In this document: positions 6,439 through 14,652 of the stretch, piece by piece
How positions within the stretch are numbered: position 1 is the stretch's first letter
How the letters are laid out: every line of letters begins with the position of its first letter
Source: an uncultured Collinsella sp.
Lineage (GTDB): Bacteria; Actinomycetota; Coriobacteriia; Coriobacteriales; Coriobacteriaceae
DNA length: 29,114 nucleotides
Assembly (NCBI GenBank): GCA_900544465.1
Contig: UQVT01000004.1
Location: 1 to 29,114 of the forward strand
Direction of reading: 5' to 3'
Translations under genes and position numbers: made by a program
The notes under the pieces: generated by a model
Database searches by the model: none
The model's input: only the letters and a program-made list of their open reading frames with translations
Told to the model about the DNA's origin: nothing

Positions 6439-9400
6439 ATGGATATGTTTGAGGACGAGCGCCAGCGCGTCTCGCATCGCCGTGGCGCAATTGCGCGCGG
6501 CGTAGCCAAGCGCGGTCTGGTGGCATTCCTGGCCTTCGCGATGGCCTTTGGCACCACACCGGCTCAGCTGTGGGCCGAGGGCGCCGAGGGCATTACCGAC
6601 GCTGTGGCTCAGGCTACGACGCCAGGCGAGGACGCAGCGCTTGCGGGCGGTACCGCTGAGCAGAGCGGCGCCGAGGTTTCGGATTCCGGGAGCGCGCCTG
6701 CAGCCAGTGCCGCCACAACAGAGGCAGCAACTGGCGACGAAGGCTCGGCGACGGGGGAGAGCCCTGCCACGAGCGAGCAGTCTTCGACGGTATCCGCTGG
6801 CCAAGCAGGATCTGCCGCCGCGGCTGCCGTCCAGACAGAGAACCCGACAGAAACCGGCGATGTCGCCAAGAAGCAAGTCGAGGTCTCGTTCTCGATTATC
6901 GGCACCGATGCCGACGGCAAGGCTCAGACCTGGGTGGCGCCTACGCAGCTCAAGCTCGACGAGGGCGCGACGGCTGCGGATGCCTTCATTAAGCTGCAGG
7001 AGAAGACGGGCTTCAAGGCGAAGTACGATCCGAACACGGCATACGGTTTCTACCTCGAAAGCATCACCTCCCCGAGCGATGGCCGCACGCTTGCCTACGA
7101 TCCGACGACTCATGCCTACTGGCAGCTGTTCGTCGACGGCGCGTCTTCCTCGGTTGGCGCGAGCAGCGTCAAACTCACCCAGGGGCAGAAGATTGAGTTT
7201 GCCTATACGGCTGGTAGCGCGTCCCCTGTCGTTAAGGACCAGCTTGCTGCGAATGTGACCGTCATTGGTCGCGATGCCCAGGGCAAGACTCAGACCTGGG
7301 TCGACAACGCGCAGTATGTGGTGACGTCCGGTTCGAGCGCGCTTGATCTTACGAAGGTCGCGCTTGAGGCGAATGATATTGACGCCGTTGCTGCGGGCTC
7401 CTTCATTCTGAGCCTTAAGTACAACGGTGTTGAGCTGGGTACGCCCCAAGATTATTCGACCTATTGGCAGCTGTTTATCAACGGCAAGTCGAGTGACTAC
7501 ACGGCGGACAATGTCACCATCCGTGCTGGCGATACCGTCACGTGGTTCTACGGTGGCTGGGGAGACCAGTTGCCGTCCGATTCTGTCCATGCTTCCGTTC
7601 AGGTGCTTGGCAAGGACAAGGACGGCAAGCAGCAGGTTTGGGCTTCGACGGGCCAGACGAGTCTCAAGGCGGGCTCTACTGCTAAGGACCTGTTGGAGCA
7701 GACTGGTCTTAAACTCAAAGCTACAGAAGAGTCTTGGGGTTGGTACCTTAGGGGCATTACCTCGCCGCTTGACGGTAAGACCTATTGTGGCTCTGATGCT
7801 GCGACCAATAGCTATTGGCGCTTCTACGTAAAGGGCAAGTCCGACGCAAAGTACAAGTTCGCCGACGTTGGCGCTGGTGCCTACGAGCTCCATGAGGGTG
7901 ACGCCGTCACCTTTATGTATGCTGGCGACAGCGATGCCCTCCCTGGTCAGGTGCTTGGATCCGCCGATATCATCGGCCCCGATGTCAACGGCAACAATAC
8001 TCGCTGGGGCTCGGCAAGCAATGTTTCCCTGCCCGAAGGCTCTACGGCTCAGGACCTTATTGAGACGGTTCTGAAGGCGAAGGGCATTGATTACAAGGCC
8101 TCCCAGAGTGGTGCATACTGGTCCATTACTTCGCCGTTCGAAGACAAGTCTTACGGCTATGATGGTGCGACCGGTAAATACTGGCATCTGTATATCAACG
8201 GAGAGTCCTCATCTCTCTGTGCCAACCAGGTCACGCTCAAGAGCGGCGACAAGGTTACATTTGCCTACACCACCGAAAAATCGCCCATGCCCGATCCCGA
8301 CAAGATTGTCGTGGACCCGAGTGCGACGACTCCTAATTGGGATGCCGAGTGGGCCGGCTACGGCAACAGTGGCAACGGTTCGACCGTAACGGATGCCAAG
8401 ACGCCTGCGCAGGCCGCCGGTCTTAAGTGGGCCTTCGATTGGAAGGCCGAGTCTGGCCAGCAGTATGCCAACTGCAGCGAGCCTGTCATCGCTAACGGCT
8501 TTGTGTACATCGCGACCGAGAACGAGCTCATTAAGATCGATTCGTCCACGGGCAAAAAGGTTGCCTCTGCGCCGCTTGCCTCTAAGGTGAGCTATACCTC
8601 TCGCCCGATCTATACCAATGGCCTTATCATCGTTCCGCTCAACGGCGGTGCGGTCCAGGCGATTACTGCAGACAAGCTGATCTGCAAGTGGCTGTCGCCT
8701 GGTTTGACGGACTTGACGCAGAGCTCCTGCACCGTCGTTTCGGACGGCGAGTACGTCTATGTAGGCTCGGTCGATATTTCGTATGACGAGAATTACAACG
8801 CGACCTACGGCAACGGCTCCTTTATGCGCATTAAGATTGCCACGGGCGAAGTTTCTTGGCAGAACATTGACGCTTCCGAGGGCTATTACTGGACTGGTGC
8901 GGCTTTGACGGATAAGTATGCCATCGTTCCTACGAGCGCGGGCACGCTTAAGTGCATTGATAAGACGACGGGCGATGTCGTTTCGACCATGGAGCTCGGC
9001 GCTGTCGCAAATGCCGATTGCATTGCCGATCCGTCCAATGGTTCGACCTTCTATCAGATGACGCACGACGGAAAGCTCCATGTGATTTCGCTTTCGGCGA
9101 AGGGTGTGCTGAGTGCACAGAAGACGGTTGATCTGGGCCTTACGAATAATCTGAGCGCCCCTGCGGTGTTTGGTGACAATCTGATTGTCGGCGGACAGAC
9201 GGCTACGGGCTCTGCTCTGGTTCTCTATAACCTGAAGACGGGTAAGACCACGATGGTCGCTGCTGCCGACGGCAAGGCGCTGCCGGCTGGCCTCAACGGT
9301 ATTGCTGCTACTCCGCTGGTGAGTGTTCAGGGCGGCAAGACCTATGTGTACTTCACCGTTAACAGCGCGGATAGCAAGGATTACGTCAACTACTCTGCTG

Positions 9401-10242
9401 GTGGTGGCGTGTATCGCTATACGCTCGGCGATGCAGAGGCGACGCAGATTTATGATGCGGCTGGCCATTACCAGTACTGTGACTCTCCGGTCATTGCCGA
9501 TGCTTCTGGCAATCTCTACTACATTAATGATTCGGGCACGCTGTTTAAACTTGGAGCTGTCGAGTCTTGGACGGTTGCCTTTAACTCCAACGGCGGGTCT
9601 GCTTGCGACACTAAGTTTGTTGCTACGGCCGATGGCAAGCTGGTCAAGCCAGCCGATCCGACGCGCGATGGCTACACTTTCGGCGGTTGGTATACCGATG
9701 AGACTTGCGCGCAGGCGTATGACTTCAGTACGCCGGTGACGGCCGATCTGACGCTGTATGCCAAGTGGACCAAGAATGCTGTTAACCCTGGCGGCAATGG
9801 CGGTTCTGGCTCCAATGGCGGCAATGGTGGCGCTGGCAACGGTTCCGGTGCTGGCGCTGGCACGGGCACGGGTTCCGGCTCCGGCACGAAGGGCCAGCAG
9901 GCTGGCGGCGCTGTCGCTCCGGGTCATAAGCCGATGACCAAGACGACGGTGTCGACCAAGACCGAGACCAAGGACAACAAGCCCAGCAAGAAGGACTCCG
10001 ATAAGTCCGATAAGAAGGACGAGAAGAAGTCTGACAAGAAGTCTGACAGGAAGGACGGCAAGTCCGACAAGAAGTCCGATTCCAAGTCCGATACGGGTGC
10101 TGTTTCCACGACCACTGCTAAGAAGTCCTCTAGTGCTTCCGAGCAGGAGACTGGCACCAATCCGCTCGCCATCGTTGGCATCGCCGCCGGCGTGATTGGC
10201 CTCGCCATCGTCGGCGTGTTCGTGTTCACCAAACGTCGGTAG
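6439..10242 (+). CDS. Surface protein with four DUF4430 repeats, beta-propeller and InlB-type repeat
   Basis: This 1267-residue exported protein has a signal peptide (basic SHRRGAIARGVAKRG, then an apolar stretch, cleavage near LWAEG) and a low-complexity Ala/Ser/Thr/Glu linker to about 146. Four DUF4430-like repeats follow at about 147-260, 271-375, 383-499 and 507-615; each has a VxGxDxxGxxQxW-type start, a YW-x-L/F-Y/F-x-G core and a final GDxVTFxY strand. A PQQ-like beta-propeller (about 661-1041, at least seven strand units such as GFVYIATENELIKID) and a Listeria-Bacteroides repeat (about 1043-1111, GYTFGGWYTDE) come next, then a Gly-rich and a Lys/Asp/Ser-rich stalk and a C-terminal membrane helix ending TKRR. 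No LPXTG motif is present. ATG 6439 has AGGAG 4 bases upstream; ATG 6358 (27 residues longer) is the alternative and is closer to the riboswitch. Inferred role: surface binding of corrinoids. Confidence 0.85.
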   Translation: MDMFEDERQRVSHRRGAIARGVAKRGLVAFLAFAMAFGTTPAQLWAEGAEGITDAVAQATTPGEDAALAGGTAEQSGAEVSDSGSAPAASAATTEAATGDEGSATGESPATSEQSSTVSAGQAGSAAAAAVQTENPTETGDVAKKQVEVSFSIIGTDADGKAQTWVAPTQLKLDEGATAADAFIKLQEKTGFKAKYDPNTAYGFYLESITSPSDGRTLAYDPTTHAYWQLFVDGASSSVGASSVKLTQGQKIEFAYTAGSASPVVKDQLAANVTVIGRDAQGKTQTWVDNAQYVVTSGSSALDLTKVALEANDIDAVAAGSFILSLKYNGVELGTPQDYSTYWQLFINGKSSDYTADNVTIRAGDTVTWFYGGWGDQLPSDSVHASVQVLGKDKDGKQQVWASTGQTSLKAGSTAKDLLEQTGLKLKATEESWGWYLRGITSPLDGKTYCGSDAATNSYWRFYVKGKSDAKYKFADVGAGAYELHEGDAVTFMYAGDSDALPGQVLGSADIIGPDVNGNNTRWGSASNVSLPEGSTAQDLIETVLKAKGIDYKASQSGAYWSITSPFEDKSYGYDGATGKYWHLYINGESSSLCANQVTLKSGDKVTFAYTTEKSPMPDPDKIVVDPSATTPNWDAEWAGYGNSGNGSTVTDAKTPAQAAGLKWAFDWKAESGQQYANCSEPVIANGFVYIATENELIKIDSSTGKKVASAPLASKVSYTSRPIYTNGLIIVPLNGGAVQAITADKLICKWLSPGLTDLTQSSCTVVSDGEYVYVGSVDISYDENYNATYGNGSFMRIKIATGEVSWQNIDASEGYYWTGAALTDKYAIVPTSAGTLKCIDKTTGDVVSTMELGAVANADCIADPSNGSTFYQMTHDGKLHVISLSAKGVLSAQKTVDLGLTNNLSAPAVFGDNLIVGGQTATGSALVLYNLKTGKTTMVAAADGKALPAGLNGIAATPLVSVQGGKTYVYFTVNSADSKDYVNYSAGGGVYRYTLGDAEATQIYDAAGHYQYCDSPVIADASGNLYYINDSGTLFKLGAVESWTVAFNSNGGSACDTKFVATADGKLVKPADPTRDGYTFGGWYTDETCAQAYDFSTPVTADLTLYAKWTKNAVNPGGNGGSGSNGGNGGAGNGSGAGAGTGTGSGSGTKGQQAGGAVAPGHKPMTKTTVSTKTETKDNKPSKKDSDKSDKKDEKKSDKKSDRKDGKSDKKSDSKSDTGAVSTTTAKKSSSASEQETGTNPLAIVGIAAGVIGLAIVGVFVFTKRR
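9943..10095 (+). repeat. Degenerate Lys-Ser-Asp coding repeat in the surface-protein stalk
   Basis: Short imperfect repeats of the AAGTCCGAY and AAGAAG type encode a run of K, S and D residues with SDKK units. This is a typical wall-spanning or membrane-proximal stalk and may vary in length between strains through slippage. Confidence 0.6.
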
Positions 10243-10251
10243 GTGAGGGTT

Positions 10252-11154
10252 GTGTCCAATAAATCCAAGGACGCTGACCCCAAGCAACCAGATTCCTCGT
10301 TCATTCAGTTCGACGATGCAAAGCAACAGGGCGCCGCTTTGGCGGCGTCCGCCTCTCGTCGCAAGGCGCTCCTTGGCGTTCTTGCTGCCGCGTGCACCAT
10401 TCTGATCGTCGTCTCGCTGGGCTTCGTTCATCCTTCCGAGAGCGGCGCCTGGTCCATTGACTGGATCGTTCAGACCGTGACGGGGGAGAGCGTCGTCGCC
10501 AAGGACACCAAGGGGTCTGGCTCGTCTGCCGCTTCGGGCGAGGCTAGTTCCAAGGATTCCAAATCTTCGAATGATGCAAAAGACGAGCCCAAGGGTTCGA
10601 ACGACGCCAAGGACGATTCCGAGTCTTCAAACAAGGAATCGGACAAAAACTCGGATAGCAAGAAGTCCGAGGACCGGGGCGGCAAGAAGTCTGGCGATAA
10701 ATCCGCTGCCCAAAATACGGGAGCCGGTGATACTTCCAATGTGTCTGGCGGTGCTTCTTCGGGAGGCGGTCAGTCGTCTGATGGAGCCTCCAGCTCCTAT
10801 GGCGGAAGTGCTCCCTCGGGCGGACAGGGCGGCTCACAGGAGTCCAGCTACGTTACGGTGACGGTTTCGGTCACATCGAGCGCTGTGGGCAATCCTGTGT
10901 CCTCTGGCGGCACCTTTACCTTTAACGAAGGCGCTACCGTTTACGATGCCCTGTGCGCGCTGGGCCTTTCTGTCAACGCACACGGCTCATCGTACGGCAC
11001 GTATGTTTCTGCGATTGGTGGTTTGGCCGAGAAACAGTACGGCGGCACGAGCGGCTGGATGTATTCCGTCAACGGCACAACGCCCATGACGGCCTGTAGT
11101 AACTACGTTCTCTCAAACGGCGACAACGTAGTCTGGTATTACGTTACAGACTAG
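10252..11154 (+). CDS. Membrane-anchored DUF4430 (transcobalamin-like) protein
   Basis: This 300-residue protein has a cytoplasmic basic start, one N-terminal membrane segment (about residues 38-58, LLGVLAAACTILIVVSLGFV), a long Ser/Lys/Asp/Gly-rich linker and one C-terminal DUF4430 domain. That domain carries GATVYDALCALGLSV, YGTYVSAIGGLAEKQYGG, GWMYSVNGTTP and a terminal GDNVVWYYV, strikingly like the beta-domain of vertebrate intrinsic factor/transcobalamin. The missing cleavage site suggests an uncleaved anchor. GTG 10252 is preferred, with AGGTGA 5 bases upstream; GTG 10243 directly abuts the previous stop and is the alternative. It lies directly behind the four-repeat surface protein and before a terminator, so it belongs to the riboswitch-controlled operon. 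It could pass corrinoid from the surface protein to a transporter outside this window (inference). Confidence 0.82.
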   Translation: MSNKSKDADPKQPDSSFIQFDDAKQQGAALAASASRRKALLGVLAAACTILIVVSLGFVHPSESGAWSIDWIVQTVTGESVVAKDTKGSGSSAASGEASSKDSKSSNDAKDEPKGSNDAKDDSESSNKESDKNSDSKKSEDRGGKKSGDKSAAQNTGAGDTSNVSGGASSGGGQSSDGASSSYGGSAPSGGQGGSQESSYVTVTVSVTSSAVGNPVSSGGTFTFNEGATVYDALCALGLSVNAHGSSYGTYVSAIGGLAEKQYGGTSGWMYSVNGTTPMTACSNYVLSNGDNVVWYYVTD

Positions 11155-11177
11155 AGGCCTCGACATAGCGCGCCAGA

Positions 11178-11214
11178 CGGGCGGTTCGGACCAACATCCG
11201 AGCCGCCCGTTTTT
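11178..11214 (+). terminator. Rho-independent terminator of the DUF4430 operon
   Basis: CGGGCGGTTCGG (11178-11189) pairs with CCGAGCCGCCCG (11198-11209), 12 positions with one G-U, and is followed by TTTTT. Confidence 0.88.
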
Positions 11215-11253
11215 CATGCGAATGGGACTGGATCGCCGGGTCTCTCGGCAAAC

Positions 11254-11288
11254 AAAAAAACCGGTTGGAACGGGAATTCCAACCGGTT
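11254..11288 (-). terminator. Rho-independent terminator of the first gtrA-like gene
   Basis: AACCGGTTGGAA and TTCCAACCGGTT form a perfect 12-bp stem. Read on the minus strand, the stem is followed by a T-run (the A7 run at 11254-11260). It lies just beyond the gtrA-like stop codon. Confidence 0.85.
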
Positions 11289-11314
11289 ATACATTCAAGC
11301 AAATAGTGAATCGA

Positions 11315-11722
11315 CTACGACCGTGCGCCCTCGAGGAAGAAGCGGCGGCTGAAGTAGTTGTACCAGGTGACGAGGAATGTGGCGATGGCCTTCATGGCCT
11401 GGTAGCCGATGCTCAAAAACGTGACGCCCACAAACATGTACAGGTCGTTGAGGCCCAGGCCGATCACCGACAGGATGGTGAAGATCGTGAACTCGCGCTT
11501 GCGGCTCATGCCTTCGCGGTGGTCGAACACGTACTTCATGCTGAGCCAGTAGTTGACCACGACGGACGTGATAAACGAAACCGTGGTGCTCATCAAAAAG
11601 TCGAGGTGGAACAGCTCGACGAGCGCAATGAGCATGCCCCAGTCGATGCCAAAGGAGATAAGACCCACGACGGCAAACTTGAGGAACTGCTTGGTATGAG
11701 GTTGTGCCAGCGCCTTGCGCAC
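11315..11722 (-). CDS. GtrA-like membrane protein (first copy)
   Basis: This 135-residue protein has four predicted membrane helices and GtrA-family landmarks: FLKFAVVGLISFGIDW in the first helix, NYWLSMKYVF between helices two and three, and a basic YNYFSRRFFLEG end. GtrA proteins are thought to help move lipid-linked sugars across the membrane for surface polysaccharide modification; no glycosyltransferase lies beside it here. The only start in frame after the last upstream stop is GTG 11722, and it has no good ribosome site. An AT-rich stretch directly upstream could have replaced the original 5' region. It is clearly related to the second copy at 11942-12337. Confidence 0.8.
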   Translation of the reverse strand: MRKALAQPHTKQFLKFAVVGLISFGIDWGMLIALVELFHLDFLMSTTVSFITSVVVNYWLSMKYVFDHREGMSRKREFTIFTILSVIGLGLNDLYMFVGVTFLSIGYQAMKAIATFLVTWYNYFSRRFFLEGARS

Positions 11723-11743
11723 GTAATCACATCCAATGCGTTG

Positions 11744-11851
11744 ATGAATCGAGCAGAGGATACTTTAGAGCTTTTACAAGGGAAACGTAAGGTCTTTGCC
11801 AAGAACTATATGAACTCGCCAAATTTTCAAGAGCTAATCCGCAAACGTTGA
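11744..11851 (+). pseudogene. Possible 3' remnant of an unknown gene
   Basis: An AT-richer island encodes a 35-residue plus-strand frame beginning MNRAEDTLELLQGKRK and ending FQELIRKR before TGA. It reads like the C-terminal tail of a real protein, with amphipathic, Lys/Arg/Glu-rich composition unlike shadow frames in the GC-rich genes. No ribosome site precedes the ATG. An 11-bp inverted repeat (11820-11830 with 11848-11858) surrounds the stop codon. I do not recognise a family. Chance cannot be excluded. Confidence 0.3.
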
Positions 11852-11875
11852 AAATTTGCCCGTAAACGAGCGACA

Positions 11876-11915
11876 CCCACGGACGATACTGCGCTGAGTG
11901 CGCGTCGTCCGTGGG
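11876..11915 (-). terminator. Strong hairpin downstream of the second gtrA-like gene
   Basis: CCCACGGACGA (11876-11886) and TCGTCCGTGGG (11905-11915) pair perfectly over 11 bp with a GCGC-rich inner part. It lies 26 bases past the minus-strand stop. There is no clean T-run, so this may be a Rho-assisted or weak terminator. Confidence 0.5.
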
Positions 11916-11941
11916 CGCCGTAATGCTACAGGGGTTTCGAG

Positions 11942-12337
11942 CTATTTTGTCTCGTCGCCCTCCAGGAAGATTTTTCGGGTCACAAAGTTGTAGACCATGA
12001 CAAGCGCGGTGGCACAGATCTTGGCGATATTGGCCTCGAGTCCCAGGCCGGCGTTGAGCGCCAGCACGATGCCATCGTTGAGCACCAAACCGATCACGGA
12101 CAGCACGACAAAGATGATGAACTCGCGGCGGCGGCTCATGCCTTCCTTGTGCGCAAACACGTATTTCATGCTTGCGAGGTAGTTAAAGATGAGTGAGATG
12201 ATAAAGCCGCTGGTGTTGGCGATTAGGATGTTGAGGCCCAGACCGTAGTGGAGCAGATTCATAATGCCAAAGTCGATAACCGTGGCAATGACACCGACGA
12301 CGCCAAATTTCATAATCTGCGCAAGGAGCTTTTGCAT
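11942..12337 (-). CDS. GtrA-like membrane protein (second copy)
   Basis: This 131-residue protein has four membrane helices and the same landmarks as its neighbour: IMKFGVVGVIATVIDFG, FNYLASMKYVFAHKEGMSRRRE and a basic YNFVTRKIFLEGDE end. Family members are linked to transport of undecaprenyl-linked sugars or to cell-wall polysaccharide modification. ATG 12337 is preferred because an AAGGCAGGT-like ribosome site precedes it. A TTG at 12400 in the same frame would add 21 residues but would read through the hairpin at 12367-12409. It lies downstream of fbp on the same strand and may be partly co-transcribed. Two adjacent GtrA paralogues suggest duplication. Confidence 0.83.
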   Translation of the reverse strand: MQKLLAQIMKFGVVGVIATVIDFGIMNLLHYGLGLNILIANTSGFIISLIFNYLASMKYVFAHKEGMSRRREFIIFVVLSVIGLVLNDGIVLALNAGLGLEANIAKICATALVMVYNFVTRKIFLEGDETK

Positions 12338-12366
12338 GGTACCTGCCTTAAGCTGGCGCCGAAGCG

Positions 12367-12409
12367 CCGCGGGGATGACAAACTTAGCAAGTTTAGCCAA
12401 TCCCCGCGG
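12367..12409 (-). other. Palindrome between fbp and the second gtrA-like gene
   Basis: CCGCGGGGA (12367-12375) and TCCCCGCGG (12401-12409) pair perfectly, with an inner AAACT/AGTTT stem. It begins 6 bases after the fbp stop on the minus strand. No T-run follows, so it may be a processing or attenuation site. Confidence 0.5.
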
Positions 12410-12415
12410 GTGGTG

Positions 12416-14332
12416 CTAGGCGCGCTCCTCGATAGCACCGTTTCTATATGCATCGAGCAGCTGGCGCAGGTCCTGGATCTGGCTGCGAATCTTGGCGCCA
12501 GTATCGGTGTCGCTCACCATGCGGCGACGGTCTGCTTGGTCAAAACGGTTGGTCTCGCTCTCGATGTCCACGTTGCGCGTGAGTGCCTCGGCAACCGTCG
12601 TAAAGGCCCGGTGCGACTTGAGGCGGCAGCCGCGCGAGCTCGAGATGAGCGTATAGCCGGCGATACCCGTCTTGGGATGGTAAGCGCGGCAGAAGCCGCC
12701 GTCGATGACCAACAGCTTGCCCTCGGCGCGGATGGGCTGCTCACCCTTGGTGGTTTTAACGGGCGCGTGGCCGTTGATGATGTGGCCGGTCGGCGAGCAT
12801 GCCATGGCCGCGACGCCAAACTCGCGCATGATGTCATCGCAGACCGAGGGCGACTTGGTAAGCGTAAAGTACGGGTCCATCGGCTCGACCCAGGTGCTCT
12901 TATCGGCGATATAGGCGCGCTCAAAGGTACGCACCAGGCGTCCGCTGGCGGGTGAGTTAAAGCCAATCCACAGGTACCACATCCAGTCGAGGGCGTCGCG
13001 GTCGCCCACGCGCCAGGCGCGGCGGGCGATGTGGTCGCAAAAATCGAGATAATCGCGCCCGGCGTGCCAGGTGCCCAGACAGTTCATGCTGCTAAAGGTG
13101 CCGTCTTCGTTGAGCGGAACGCAGCCGTGGAAGAGCAGGTTGCCGTTGGCGACCTTGTACATCGAGCCGTGGGAATAGAGGAAATCGATATGGCGATGCA
13201 GGTGATCGGCGGTGACAAACTCGGACACGAGCTTGTCGATGATGTGCTGCTCCTGGGGCGTGAGCGTATAGGGGTCTGCCGGGTCGACGGTAGGGAAGTC
13301 GTTGGTCGTGAGCGGCCACACGCTGCCGTCGGCGAGCGTGACCGTGCCGGTGTCGTGGTCGATCTTGTCGAGTAACAGGCGGTCGGTCATATCGAACTCG
13401 GGGTGGCGCTGGATAATCTGGCCCTCGAGCTTAAAGAGCAGCACGTTGATGGCCTTGATCAGCGGGGTGATGGACTCACCGGCGGTGTAGGTGGCATCGG
13501 CAAAGGCGACAAGCTCACGCAGCGAGATGCCGTAGTCGTTCTCCAGGATCTCGTAGTTGTCGTAGCGTAGGTTGTTGCGCAACACCGTGGCGATGCAGGC
13601 GGGCTCACCGGCCGCAGCGCCCATCCACAGCAGGTCGTGGTTGCCCCACTGGATGTCGAGTGAATGGTAGGTGAGCAGACGGTCCATAATTTTGGCCGCG
13701 CCGCCGCCGCGGTCGAAGATGTCGCCCACCAGGTGCAAGTGGTCGACGGCCAGGCGCTTGATGAGCGAGGCGAGCGACTCGATAAAGTCGTCGGCGCTGG
13801 CGGTCTCTAGGATGGACTCCACGATGCGCTCGTGATAGCGCACGCGATAGTTGTTCTCGTCCGGGTGCGTGTGCAACAACTCGTCGATGATGTAGGCGTA
13901 GTCGCGCGGGATGGCCTTACGCACCTTGGAGCGCGTGTAGCGGCTTGAAAGTGAGCGAGCGACCATGATGAGCTGGTCAAGCATCGTCTTGTACCAGGTT
14001 GGCGAGTCCTCGCGCCGGCTGCGGACCAGGTCGATCTTCTCGCGCGGGTAGTAGATGAGCGTACACAGCTCGCCCTTTTCGTCAAAGGAGAGCGTGTCGC
14101 CAAAGATCTCGTCGACATGTTCGCGCACGACGCCCGAGCAGTTGTTGAGGATGTGCATAAAGGCTTCGTACTCACCATGCACGTCGCTCATAAAATGCTC
14201 GGTGCCCTTGGGTAGGTTGAGGATGGCCGAGAGGTTGATAATTTCGGTAAATGCGGATTGTTCGGTGGGGAACTGTCTCGACAGCAGGCGCAGATACTTG
14301 AAGTCTTGCGGGTTGCGATCGAATGCGACCAT
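12416..14332 (-). CDS. fbp: Fructose-1,6-bisphosphatase, class III
   Basis: This 638-residue protein matches the Firmicutes-type class III fructose-bisphosphatase (the B. subtilis enzyme is about 670 residues), which hydrolyses fructose-1,6-bisphosphate in gluconeogenesis. It contains metallophosphatase-like motifs: MSDVHGEYEAF, VGDIFDRGGGAAKIMD, WGNHDLLWMGAA and INGHAPVK, and then VIDGGFCRAYHPKTGIAGYTL near the C-terminus. ATG 14332 is chosen because GGAAGGTG lies 6 bases upstream; an in-frame extension to 14377 has no such site. It is transcribed divergently from degV. Palindromes with a central CG upstream suggest carbon-source control. Confidence 0.94.
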   Translation of the reverse strand: MVAFDRNPQDFKYLRLLSRQFPTEQSAFTEIINLSAILNLPKGTEHFMSDVHGEYEAFMHILNNCSGVVREHVDEIFGDTLSFDEKGELCTLIYYPREKIDLVRSRREDSPTWYKTMLDQLIMVARSLSSRYTRSKVRKAIPRDYAYIIDELLHTHPDENNYRVRYHERIVESILETASADDFIESLASLIKRLAVDHLHLVGDIFDRGGGAAKIMDRLLTYHSLDIQWGNHDLLWMGAAAGEPACIATVLRNNLRYDNYEILENDYGISLRELVAFADATYTAGESITPLIKAINVLLFKLEGQIIQRHPEFDMTDRLLLDKIDHDTGTVTLADGSVWPLTTNDFPTVDPADPYTLTPQEQHIIDKLVSEFVTADHLHRHIDFLYSHGSMYKVANGNLLFHGCVPLNEDGTFSSMNCLGTWHAGRDYLDFCDHIARRAWRVGDRDALDWMWYLWIGFNSPASGRLVRTFERAYIADKSTWVEPMDPYFTLTKSPSVCDDIMREFGVAAMACSPTGHIINGHAPVKTTKGEQPIRAEGKLLVIDGGFCRAYHPKTGIAGYTLISSSRGCRLKSHRAFTTVAEALTRNVDIESETNRFDQADRRRMVSDTDTGAKIRSQIQDLRQLLDAYRNGAIEERA

Positions 14333-14351
14333 GAAACACCTTCCGATGGGG

Positions 14352-14582
14352 CTGGTAAAACTGATAAACAGCGTCAAACGTTTACCAGTATGCGCCGCTT
14401 TTGTTTCGATTTTGCGCCAGCGGCTGAATTGTCGGCTGAACGGTTTGGTAAATCGATTTAGTGAAGGTAGATGTGTTGGTCGGGTGGAGACGACAGAGGG
14501 TGTTTTCTCAGATATTTATGCGTCGGGTCGGTGGAGACGATGGTGGTAAAGATGTTCACTATTTTTGGTTCGATTTGGTAAA
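14352..14582 (-). promoter_or_regulatory. Cluster of TGGTAAA motifs and CG-centred palindromes in the fbp/degV gap
   Basis: TGGTAAA occurs at 14353, 14446, 14544 and 14576, with its reverse complement at 14381. An inverted pair CTGGTAAA (14352-14359) and TTTACCAG (14381-14388) flanks the fbp leader. TAAATCGATTTA (14449-14460) is a perfect 12-bp palindrome. CG-centred, AT-flanked palindromes of this kind resemble LacI/CcpA-family operators. The region also holds two copies of GGTGGAGACGA. The 14333-14652 gap contains no gene. Confidence 0.4.
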
Positions 14583-14652
14583 TAGTGGACATATGTACCG
14601 CATGTAGGCTCACTGTGCGATAATTTGCGCAGCAATGAGTAAGGAGCCTCAT

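Noticed and set aside
6121..8187. Long minus-strand open frame across the riboswitch and the DUF4430 repeats
   Set aside because: It runs antisense through the riboswitch-like leader and the signal peptide and has no recognisable domain.
9943..10095. CRISPR or tandem-repeat array
   Set aside because: Repeats are short, imperfect and in frame, encoding a Lys/Ser/Asp stalk; there are no spacers and no cas genes.
10100..10242. LPXTG sortase anchor at the end of the surface protein
   Set aside because: The sequence before the last helix is ETGTNP with no LPxTG; a plain membrane anchor is the better reading.
8209..10431. Long minus-strand open frame opposite the DUF4430 surface protein
   Set aside because: Composition is an Arg/Leu/Gly-rich shadow with no domain; the plus strand encodes a coherent multi-domain protein.
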